The position numbers and the translations under genes were made by a program. Below are positions 1 through 4,471 of a DNA stretch of 8,229 nt, one piece after another (positions within the stretch are counted from its first letter, which is position 1; each line of letters starts with the position of its first letter). The stretch covers positions 1 through 8,229 of the forward strand of contig JAIRXV010000041.1 in NCBI GenBank assembly GCA_031268115.1, given 5' to 3'. Source of the DNA: Bifidobacteriaceae bacterium (GTDB taxonomy: Bacteria; Actinomycetota; Actinomycetes; Actinomycetales; WQXJ01). The notes below the pieces were generated by a model, which had not been told where the DNA came from, ran no database searches, and saw nothing but the letters and a program-made list of their open reading frames with translations.

Positions 1-167
1 CTGATCGCACGGTTCGCGGCCGCCAGCGGCGAGCGGTCCGCTGCGTGTGCGAGACGTGCTTCTTTCAACTCCGGCAGCGAGGAGGCGCTGACGATGGCGT
101 TCAGCGCCTCTCGCACGGCGGCCTCAACGGCCTCAGCGTCGAGTGGATGGGGGGTGGGCTCAGTCAT
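1..167 (-). CDS. pheS: Phenylalanyl-tRNA synthetase alpha subunit, N-terminal part (cut by window edge)
   Basis: The reading frame begins at ATG 167-165 and runs off the window after 55 complete codons. The peptide (MTEPTPHPLDAEAVEAAVRE, then a helix ending in ADRSPLAAANRAI) resembles the N-terminal coiled-coil arm of bacterial PheS. In that family the arm contacts tRNA(Phe), and the catalytic class II core follows it. PheS pairs with PheT in the cytoplasm to charge tRNA(Phe). The start overlaps the stop of the upstream methyltransferase gene by 4 nt (ATGA), which suggests translational coupling, and only a weak purine stretch precedes it. The order infC-rpmI-rplT-methyltransferase-pheS is common in actinobacteria and supports the call. 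The catalytic motifs lie outside the window, so the identification rests on the N-terminal pattern and on context. Confidence 0.85.
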   Translation of the reverse strand, partial: MTEPTPHPLDAEAVEAAVREALNAIVSASSLPELKEARLAHAADRSPLAAANRAI

Positions 168-1036
168 CGCGGGCCATTGTCCCACACGTCTTGGCTTCGC
201 CCGTGCTGGGCACGCGCGACGGCAGTCTCGTATAGACACAGGGTGGCAGCCATCGCCAAGTTGAGAGATTCGGCGCTGCCGTAGATCGGAATGCGGACGA
301 TGGCGTCACCGGCCCCACGCGCCTCGCTCGACAGTCCACGGGCCTCGTTTCCGAACAGCCAAGCGGTTGGGGCGCAGGCCGTGCCAGGCGCCTCGCGCAA
401 CGCCGTCAACGCAACGGTCCCCGCGGCATCGGCGGCGAGGATACGCAAACCGGCACATCGCAGGGCCTCCACGATCTCCGCGGTCGAGCCGGCGCGGATC
501 ACCGGCAGATGGAAGAACGAACCCGCACTTGCCCGGACCGCTTTGGTGCTGCGCGGGTCCACGCTCGCCGCCGTGAACACCACGCCGCCCGCCCCGGCCG
601 CATCCGCGGCCCGAACGACGCAACCAGCGTTGCCCGGGTCGCGGATCTCTTCGAACACCGCGAGCAGCGCTGGCGTTTGAGCCTGCCGCAACAGATCGCC
701 CAACCCCAGTAGGGGCCACCGGACTATCGCAAGCAGCCCCTGCGCGGCGGAACTCATGGCAAGCAGCACCTCCGGGCTGGCCAAGTGGATGCGCCCGCCC
801 GCTGTCGCCGCCGTGCTGGCGATACTCGGGTTGCGGGCATCCGCCTCAGGGGTGATCCACAAGTCAACAATCGCGCCGGCATCGGCGGCCTCCCGCACTG
901 CCCCCGGACCCTCCGCCACTAACCGGTCCCCAAAGTCCGAACGCGGCGAACGCCCGACCATCTGCCGGATCGCTTTGACCCGATCTGAGCGGGCGTTGAC
1001 GAAGACCGGCCTGGCCGGGCGTTCAGAAGCGGTCAC
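164..1036 (-). CDS. SpoU/TrmH-family (SPOUT) RNA 2'-O-methyltransferase
   Basis: The 290-residue protein should transfer a methyl group from SAM to a ribose 2'-OH in RNA, probably rRNA given its position in a ribosomal operon. Residues about 18-105 form the N-terminal RNA-binding domain seen in rRNA members of the family. The three SpoU motifs follow: motif 1 at 129-147 (EEIRDPGNAGCVVRAAD, with N136 and R142), motif 2 at 227-235 (LFGNEARGL, N230/E231), and motif 3 at 249-262 (IPIYGSAESLNLAM). These build the knotted SAM site, and the protein acts as a dimer in this family. The start is GTG at 1036-1034, overlapping the rplT stop by 4 nt (GTGA), with AGGCGGC just upstream. Its own stop overlaps the pheS start by 4 nt. 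The target nucleotide cannot be read from sequence. The position matches actinobacterial genes annotated tsnR-like, but thiostrepton resistance should not be assumed. Confidence 0.93.
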   Translation of the reverse strand: MTASERPARPVFVNARSDRVKAIRQMVGRSPRSDFGDRLVAEGPGAVREAADAGAIVDLWITPEADARNPSIASTAATAGGRIHLASPEVLLAMSSAAQGLLAIVRWPLLGLGDLLRQAQTPALLAVFEEIRDPGNAGCVVRAADAAGAGGVVFTAASVDPRSTKAVRASAGSFFHLPVIRAGSTAEIVEALRCAGLRILAADAAGTVALTALREAPGTACAPTAWLFGNEARGLSSEARGAGDAIVRIPIYGSAESLNLAMAATLCLYETAVARAQHGRSQDVWDNGPR

Positions 1037-1416
1037 GCCGCCTGAGAAGCAGATGTATCGGCGGGCAACGCCGCTTTCGCGAGTTCGACCAGGGCAGTAA
1101 ACGCGCCCGGGTCGGCGACAGCCAACTCCGCGAGCATCCGCCTATCCACCTCGATACCCGCCAGGCCCAGTCCCTGAACGAATCGGTTATAGGTCAGGCC
1201 ATTGGCCCGGGATGCGGCGTTGATCCGCTGAATCCACAGGCGCCTGAAATCGCCTTTACGGGCCTTGCGGTCGCGATACGCGTAGACACCAGAATGTTGG
1301 ACCTGCTCTTTCGCTTTGCGATACAGGCGGGAACGTTGACCGCGATAGCCCTTGGCTTGATCCAGGGTTGTCCGGCGCTTCTTCTTGGCGTTGATCGCTC
1401 TCTTCACGCGAGCCAT
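1033..1416 (-). CDS. rplT: 50S ribosomal protein bL20
   Basis: This 127-residue basic protein has the full bL20 pattern. The N-terminal extension (MARVKRAINAKKKRRTTLDQ, then AKGYRGQRSRLYRKAKEQV) threads into 23S rRNA. The globular part carries YRDRKARKGDFRRLWIQRIN and the NGLTYNRFVQGL segment. Length is slightly above the usual 117-120, owing to an Ala/Ser-rich end (ADTSASQAA). bL20 is an early assembly protein of the large subunit and, in several bacteria, represses its own operon. The ATG at 1416 is preceded by AGGAGA (1431-1426) with a 9-nt gap, a strong ribosome binding site. This fits independent initiation after the 154-bp spacer from rpmI. The stop overlaps the methyltransferase GTG start by 4 nt. 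Confidence 0.97.
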   Translation of the reverse strand: MARVKRAINAKKKRRTTLDQAKGYRGQRSRLYRKAKEQVQHSGVYAYRDRKARKGDFRRLWIQRINAASRANGLTYNRFVQGLGLAGIEVDRRMLAELAVADPGAFTALVELAKAALPADTSASQAA

Positions 1417-1457
1417 GAGCGTGTCTCTCCTAAATGATGGGGTAATGGATGGGGCAA

Positions 1458-1478
1458 GGCGGAGGCTACGACTCCGCC
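1458..1478 (-). promoter_or_regulatory. Perfect 7-bp stem-loop upstream of rplT
   Basis: Read on the minus strand, GGCGGAG pairs perfectly with CTCCGCC across a 7-nt loop (TCGTAGC). The structure lies 41 nt before the rplT ATG and about 27 nt before its ribosome binding site. No T-run follows, so it is not a canonical intrinsic terminator. It could be a binding or processing site for translational control of rplT, since L20 autoregulation is known in other phyla, but nothing in the sequence proves that. Confidence 0.4.
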
Positions 1479-1506
1479 CAAGAGGCAGGGCGCGGGCCAG
1501 GTGGTT

Positions 1507-1574
1507 AGACCTCGCTGAGCGGCCTGAAGACGGCAGCTAGCATCTAGGACGATGGCGTCCCCACGGCGTCTTAG
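1507..1574 (+). repeat. Dispersed hairpin repeat, copy C (plus orientation, overlaps rpmI stop)
   Basis: On the plus strand this stretch matches the two repeats of the hisH-hisA spacer. It has AGACCTCGCTGAGC (1507-1520), then GACGGCAGCTAGCATCTAGG (1529-1548), compared with GCGGCAGCTAACATCTAGG in copy B. A 31-nt inverted repeat follows at 1544-1574, the same length as in the other copies. Its outer arms CTAGGACG and CGTCTTAG pair over 8 bp including one G·U, an inner TGG pairs with CCA, and the loop is 5 nt. The element lies opposite to gene direction. Its distal arm contains the rpmI stop codon (TAA at 1573-1571). It is more diverged than copies A and B. The match over about 65 bp, with hairpin length conserved, makes chance unlikely. 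Confidence 0.7.
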
Positions 1575-1771
1575 ACTCGGCCAGCCAACAGTCGCTTAAC
1601 GCGGCGACGCTCGGGTTTGGCGAGCACCTGATCCTGCGATAGGCGGCGCGTGCGTCGAGAGGACTTGGACTCGAAGTTGTGGCGCATGCCCGGCTGTTCG
1701 TGCATGATCTTCTTCTTGCCCGTCACGCGGAACCGTTTCTTGGCGCCGCTGTGGGTCTTCATCTTTGGCAT
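1571..1771 (-). CDS. rpmI: 50S ribosomal protein bL35
   Basis: The 66-residue, strongly basic product begins MPKMKTHSGAKKRFRVTGKK and contains HNFESKSSRRTRRL, the usual bL35 pattern and length. It is a structural protein of the large subunit. Two in-frame ATGs exist. The one at 1777 would add two residues (MT) and overlap the infC stop by 4 nt. The one at 1771 gives the family start. The ribosome binding site AAGGAG ends 9 nt before ATG 1771 but only 3 nt before ATG 1777, so I choose 1771, leaving a 2-nt gap after infC. Coupling to infC translation is likely either way. The TAA stop lies within the hairpin of repeat copy C, so the 3' end of the coding region is part of a stem. Confidence 0.95.
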   Translation of the reverse strand: MPKMKTHSGAKKRFRVTGKKKIMHEQPGMRHNFESKSSRRTRRLSQDQVLAKPERRRVKRLLAGRV

Positions 1772-1773
1772 GG

Positions 1774-2484
1774 TCATTTTCTCCTTGTCTCGCCCGCCGG
1801 CGGTTTGGCCGTGGACGATCGTGGTGCTGGACGGGGAACGGGAGGCTTCGGGACGGGCCGGGGCTTGGGTTGGGCAGGCGGCTGGTCAACCTGTGGGACG
1901 GCAACGTCGGGTTCGGGGCGGCGGGGAGCGGGCGGAGCGGTGCGCTCCCTACGAACGGCCGGCTTAACCTCGGATTTCTTGCGAACTGGGGTGAGCACCA
2001 TGGTCATGTTGCGGCCATCTTGGCGGGGCTGAGACTCGACGCTGCCCAACTCGGCCACGTCATCGGCCAACCGCGCCAAGAGCCTCAAACCGGCATCGGG
2101 GCGAGACTGCTCCCGGCCTCGGAACATGATCATCACCTTGACTTTGTCCCCACCCCGCAGGAAACGCTCGACATGCCCCCGTTTGGTGCCGTAATCGTGC
2201 GGGTCGATCTTCAACCGGAAGCGAATCTCCTTAAGGACAGCACCGCCCTGGTTGCGGCGGGCATCGCGCGCCTTCTGCGCGGATTCGTACTTGAACTTGC
2301 CATAGTCCATGAGCTTGGCCACGGGCGGGCGGGCATCCGGCGCGACCTCCACGAGGTCCAAGTCCGCCTCGCCGGCGAGGCGGAGCGCCACTTCTAGTTT
2401 GACGATGCCAACTTGCTCCCCTGCCGGGCCGACAAGGCGCACCTCCGGTACGCGAATCCGATCGTTGATGCGAGGTTCGCTAAT
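1774..2484 (-). CDS. infC: Translation initiation factor IF-3, starting at ATT, with a proline-rich C-terminal tail
   Basis: IF-3 binds the 30S subunit, prevents premature joining of 50S and checks the start codon and initiator tRNA. The N-domain opens (M)SEPRINDRIRVPEVRLVGP and includes DLDLVEVAPDARPPVAKLMDYGKFKYE (about 41-67). A basic linker follows, then the C-domain with KIDPHDYGTKRGHVERFL (about 92-109), KVKVMIMFRGREQSRP and QDGRNMTMVL (to about 164). The family start falls on codon ATT (2484-2482). No ATG, GTG or TTG lies nearby in frame. AGGAGAAGGAG (2502-2492) sits 7 nt upstream, fixing the start. The frame stays open back to a GTG at 2664, but that region has no IF-3 similarity and the GTG overlaps a putative -10 box. 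A tail of about 70 residues (167-236) is rich in Pro, Ala and Arg/Lys and probably disordered. The product is 236 aa. An ATT start implies autoregulation by IF-3 itself. Confidence 0.95.
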   Translation of the reverse strand: MSEPRINDRIRVPEVRLVGPAGEQVGIVKLEVALRLAGEADLDLVEVAPDARPPVAKLMDYGKFKYESAQKARDARRNQGGAVLKEIRFRLKIDPHDYGTKRGHVERFLRGGDKVKVMIMFRGREQSRPDAGLRLLARLADDVAELGSVESQPRQDGRNMTMVLTPVRKKSEVKPAVRRERTAPPAPRRPEPDVAVPQVDQPPAQPKPRPVPKPPVPRPAPRSSTAKPPAGETRRK

Positions 2485-2542
2485 GTGTCCGCTCCTTCTC
2501 CTGGTTGGTTCCTTCGTGCGTGGAGCCCCTTGACCCGCGCAT
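2480..2542 (-). CDS. Possible 20-codon leader ORF overlapping the infC start
   Basis: An ATG at 2542-2540 opens a 20-codon frame (MRGSRGSTHE at the start, KERTH at the end). Its TAG stop (2482-2480) shares one base with the infC ATT codon. Ribosomes ending here would be placed exactly at the infC start. There is no convincing Shine-Dalgarno sequence before its ATG, the peptide matches nothing I know, and the reading frame runs through the infC ribosome binding site. It may be fortuitous. I list it because the stop/start arrangement resembles the 4-nt overlaps elsewhere in the window. Confidence 0.15.
   Translation of the reverse strand: MRGSRGSTHEGTNQEKERTH
2492..2502 (-). promoter_or_regulatory. 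infC: Strong ribosome binding site deciding the infC ATT start
   Basis: The minus strand reads AGGAGAAGGAG followed by 7 nt and then ATT. This double anti-16S match is the strongest in the window. It is what makes the ATT at 2484 the credible start rather than any upstream GTG. A strong site would offset the poor start codon. Confidence 0.8.
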
Positions 2543-2595
2543 GGCAGGCACCAACCAGCGGCATCGCGGACGATGCCGGAGCGGTACCCAGCTCC
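2503..2595 (-). promoter_or_regulatory. Structured infC mRNA leader (three stem-loops)
   Basis: In transcription order there are three structures. First, GGAGC (2595-2591) pairs with GCTCC (2582-2578) across an 8-nt loop. Second, CGGCATCG pairs perfectly with CGATGCCG at 2578-2559 around a TCCG tetraloop of the stable UNCG class. Third, GGTTGGT (2556-2550) pairs with ACCAACC (2509-2503), a 7-bp long-range stem whose 3' arm directly abuts the infC ribosome binding site. The first and second share one base, so they may be alternatives. There is no T-run, so I do not call an attenuator. The arrangement suits translational control of infC, but function is inferred. Confidence 0.4.
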
Positions 2596-2662
2596 TTGGA
2601 GGGGCTCGGGTGGGAGAGACTCCACTTTCGCGGCGACCCGATGGCCGTGCGCTTCGGGGGCC

Positions 2663-2668
2663 ACTATA
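2663..2668 (-). promoter_or_regulatory. Candidate -10 box of an infC operon promoter
   Basis: The minus strand reads TATAGT, a good -10 hexamer, which would start transcription near 2656 and give a leader of about 170 nt. At 17-18 bp upstream the -35 position (near AACCAC) is poor. A promoter here makes sense because infC is 355 bp from hisA and has a structured leader. No transcript data are available in the sequence. Confidence 0.35.
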
Positions 2669-2699
2669 CCTCTGCGGTAGGGCGCGTGGTTATCGCGAA

Positions 2700-2839
2700 T
2701 GTCGCCTGACTAGATTTGGGGTGTTTACGACGGGGTCCTTGTCGGTTCATGGGGGAATGTTTGGGATTCGATCCGGTCGCTGTGGCGTGCTGTCGTGTGG
2801 CGTGGCGCGGTGTGGTGTGGCGACGCCGGTTCGGGTGCC
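2700..2839 (-). terminator. C-rich, nearly U-free stretch after hisA: possible Rho utilisation site
   Basis: Downstream of the hisA stop the transcript strand is rich in C and A. In the 45 nt at 2825-2781 I count 24 C, 12 A, 8 G and 1 T. It contains CCACACCACACC and GCCACACGACAGCACGCC, and C-rich runs continue to about 2720. Such C-over-G, poorly structured RNA is typical of rut sites. I found no intrinsic terminator with a T-run between hisA and infC. A Rho-dependent end of the his transcript is therefore plausible but is inferred only from composition. Confidence 0.3.
2781..2825. repeat. Imperfect 15-bp tandem repeat, three units
   Basis: On the plus strand the units are TGTGGCGTGCTGTCG (2781), TGTGGCGTGGCGCGG (2796) and TGTGGTGTGGCGACG (2811). 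They share the frame TGTGGYGTGSYGNSG. Neighbouring 15-mers on either side do not match, so the array has three units. It lies just downstream of hisA and makes up the C-rich stretch of the transcript. Confidence 0.6.
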
Positions 2840-3574
2840 CTACTGTGGACGGCCCGCCACATCGAGTGCTTCGCCTAGTGTGAAGCTGCCCGCGTACAGC
2901 GCTTTACCCACAATCGCCCCTTCCACGCCCAGTGCCACCAATTCCCGCAACGCTGCCAGATCCTCCAGCGTTGCCACTCCGCCGCTGGCAACGACAGGAG
3001 CATCCGTCCGCGCGCAGACCTCCCGCAACAAGTCGAGGTTGGGGCCCGCCATAGTTCCGTCCCTGGTCACGTCCGTGACCACGTAGCGGCGGCAGCCATC
3101 GCGCTCCAGGCGTTCCAAGACCTCCCATAGGTCGCCGCCATCGGCGGTCCAACCACGAGCCGCCAACACGCCGTCGCGTGTATCCAGCCCGATGGCGATC
3201 CGCTCGCCGTAACGGGCGACAGCGCTGGCAGTCCAGTCGGGGTCCTCCAACGCCGCCGTGCCCAGGTTCACGCGTTTGGCGCCCGTGGCAAGCGCTCGCG
3301 TCAGTGAGGCATCGTCCCGGATTCCTCCGGAGAGTTCCACCCGGACATCGAGCGCCGCGATCACGGCCTCAAGCAGCGCCACGTTGGAGCCACGACCAAA
3401 CGCCGCGTCGAGGTCAACTAGGTGAATCCAGCGCGCTCCCCCGCGTTGCCAGTCCATCGCCGCCGCGAGGGGATCGCCGTAGAATGTCTCACTGCCGGCG
3501 GCGCCCTGGACCAATCGAACGGCTTGGCCATCTGAGACATCGACAGCGGGCAGGAGTTCCAGACGAGGTGACAT
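2840..3574 (-). CDS. hisA: Phosphoribosyl isomerase (HisA/PriA type)
   Basis: The 244-residue (beta/alpha)8 barrel isomerises ProFAR to PRFAR, the fourth step of histidine synthesis in the cytoplasm. It follows the actinobacterial PriA pattern: LLPAVDVSDGQAVRLVQG (8-24, acid/base D12), HLVDLDAAFGRGSN (51-64), VELSGGIRDD (79-88), ARGWTADGGDLWEVLERLE (139-157), VVTDVTRDGTMAGPNLDLL (165-183, second acid/base D172), and ASGGV plus EGAIVGKALYAG near the end. The RGW (R140, W142) corresponds to residues used by dual-substrate PriA, which also performs the TrpF reaction in tryptophan synthesis. Dual activity is therefore likely but unproven. ATG 3574 has GAAAGG 6 nt upstream. It is separated from hisH by 186 bp of hairpin repeats, unlike the tight upstream junctions. 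Its end is followed by no intrinsic terminator. Confidence 0.95.
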   Translation of the reverse strand: MSPRLELLPAVDVSDGQAVRLVQGAAGSETFYGDPLAAAMDWQRGGARWIHLVDLDAAFGRGSNVALLEAVIAALDVRVELSGGIRDDASLTRALATGAKRVNLGTAALEDPDWTASAVARYGERIAIGLDTRDGVLAARGWTADGGDLWEVLERLERDGCRRYVVTDVTRDGTMAGPNLDLLREVCARTDAPVVASGGVATLEDLAALRELVALGVEGAIVGKALYAGSFTLGEALDVAGRPQ

Positions 3575-3598
3575 GAGCGGCCTTTCAATCGTGTCGGT

Positions 3599-3629
3599 CT
3601 AGGTCGGTGGTGAAATACCACCGACCTAG
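3599..3629 (-). repeat. Perfect 13-bp-stem hairpin of repeat copy B
   Basis: CTAGGTCGGTGGT and ACCACCGACCTAG are exact reverse complements separated by 5 nt (ATTTC on the minus strand). This is the strongest hairpin in the window. It ends 24 nt before the hisA ATG, leaving the hisA ribosome binding site exposed. No T-run follows on either strand, so an intrinsic terminator is unlikely. Confidence 0.85.
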
Positions 3630-3686
3630 ATGTTAGCTGCCGCGTTTCAGCAGGTCAGAGCTACACTCTTCCCCGCTGACGCGGTC
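3599..3686 (-). repeat. Dispersed hairpin repeat, copy B (hisH-hisA spacer)
   Basis: Reading on the minus strand, the unit begins GACCGCGTCAGC, continues CTGACCTGCTGAAACGCGG, then GCAGCTAACAT, and ends in the 31-nt hairpin. It aligns end to end with copy A. The only length differences are 3 nt in the 5' part and 2 nt (TG) just before the hairpin. In the frame that matches hisH in copy A it encodes STASAGKSVALTC and a stop, compared with TTASTGSAQTALTS and a stop. It therefore looks like a full copy of the same element. Confidence 0.8.
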
Positions 3687-3688
3687 GA

Positions 3689-3709
3689 ACGCCGGTTATT
3701 CACCGGCGT
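3689..3709 (-). repeat. Perfect 8-bp hairpin between the two his-spacer repeats
   Basis: ACGCCGGT pairs exactly with ACCGGCGT around the 5-nt loop GAATA (minus strand). It lies between copies A and B and is not part of the alignable repeat, though its 5-nt loop resembles that of copy B. Only one base separates it from the copy A hairpin, so the RNA would form closely stacked stems. No T-run follows. Confidence 0.75.
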
Positions 3710-3710
3710 C

Positions 3711-3803
3711 CTAGGTCGGTGGCCGAAAAGCACCGACCCAGCAATGTTAGCTGCTGTGTTTCAACTGGTCAGCGCGGTCTGCGCCGATCCAGTTGACGCA
3801 GTC
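3711..3803 (-). repeat. Dispersed hairpin repeat, copy A (contains the hisH stop and last codons)
   Basis: On the minus strand the copy starts GACTGCGTCAAC inside hisH and passes through CTGACCAGTTGAAACACA (which holds the hisH TGA). It continues GCAGCTAACAT and ends in a 31-nt inverted repeat at 3741-3711. The arms there are CTGGGTCGGTG and CACCGACCTAG, 11 bp with one G·U wobble that pairs only in minus-strand RNA, around a 9-nt loop. A further inverted repeat, CAACTGG/CCAGTTG (3795-3762), spans the hisH end. Similarity to copy B covers the whole unit. Confidence 0.8.
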
Positions 3804-4471
3804 GTCGGCCGCTCTATCGCCCGGCCTAGGGTCGCCAGCCAATTGCGCATCAGGCGGGCGCCGGCATCGCCGGATTTCTCGGGGTGGAATTGGGTGGCCC
3901 ACAGGGGGCCGTTCTCGACGGCGGCCACGAAAGGCACACCGTGGGTGGCCCACGTCACCAAAGGCGGAGATAAAGGCGGCGCAACCTCGTCCAAGAGCGC
4001 AAACCTTTGGGCGCCGTAGGAATGGACAAAATAGAAACGCTGGTCCGCAATGCCCGCGAACATAGCTGATTCCATCGGAGCATCCACGGTGGACCAACCC
4101 ATGTGGGGCACCACGGGTGCGCGCAACCGTTCGACAGTATCGGGCCATTGGCCCAGCCCATCGGTCAAGACGCCGTGTTCCTCACCCGCTGCGAACAAAA
4201 CCTGCATGCCCACGCAAATCCCCAGCACGGGGAGCCCACCGGCAAGCCGCCGTTCCACAATTCGGGGGCCGCCCACGGCTTCGAGAGCGTGGACTACCGC
4301 CGCGAAAGCGCCGACTCCGGGCACGATCAGCCCATCCGCAGTTTGCGCTGCCTTCATGTCCGAGGTCAACTCGGCCTTGGCCCCAGCGCGTTGAACTGCC
4401 CGCATGGCCGAACGAACGTTGCCGAAACCGTAATCTAAGACCACGACTCTAGGGACGGTTTCCTCCCTCAC
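3761..4471 (-). CDS. hisH: Imidazole glycerol phosphate synthase, glutamine amidotransferase subunit
   Basis: HisH hydrolyses glutamine and channels ammonia to HisF, which makes IGP and AICAR. The 236-residue class I amidotransferase shows VVVLDYGFGNVRS (9-21), the oxyanion region PGVGAF (51-56), nucleophile C86 in LGICVGMQVLF, GWSTVD (125-130), YFVHSYG (147-153) and the catalytic pair H196/E198 in QFHPEKSG. Conserved sequence ends near NWLATL. The last 13-14 residues (TTASTGSAQTALTS) lie within repeat copy A and are probably recruited from it. The start is GTG 4471-4469, overlapping the hisB stop by 4 nt (GTGA), with AAGGG about 7 nt upstream. No usable start codon matches the shorter family start exactly. 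HisF, its obligate partner, is not encoded in the window. Confidence 0.95.
   Translation of the reverse strand: MREETVPRVVVLDYGFGNVRSAMRAVQRAGAKAELTSDMKAAQTADGLIVPGVGAFAAVVHALEAVGGPRIVERRLAGGLPVLGICVGMQVLFAAGEEHGVLTDGLGQWPDTVERLRAPVVPHMGWSTVDAPMESAMFAGIADQRFYFVHSYGAQRFALLDEVAPPLSPPLVTWATHGVPFVAAVENGPLWATQFHPEKSGDAGARLMRNWLATLGRAIERPTTASTGSAQTALTS

Noticed and set aside
1765..2397. 210-residue plus-strand open frame opposite infC
   Set aside because: It is a high-GC antisense shadow of infC with no recognisable domain or ribosome binding site.
2507..2544. Histidine-codon leader peptide attenuator
   Set aside because: No run of His codons occurs in any short ORF upstream of hisD or in the infC leader.
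2485..2664. In-frame 60-codon extension of infC to a GTG at 2664
   Set aside because: The extension has no IF-3 similarity, contains leader hairpins and its GTG overlaps the candidate -10 box. The ATT start with its strong ribosome binding site fits the family.
3599..3741. Intrinsic terminators in the hisH-hisA spacer
   Set aside because: The stems are strong but no T-run follows any of them on either strand, so the canonical form is not met.
3599..3803. CRISPR array
   Set aside because: There are only two diverged units with differing internal sequence, no uniform spacers and no cas genes.
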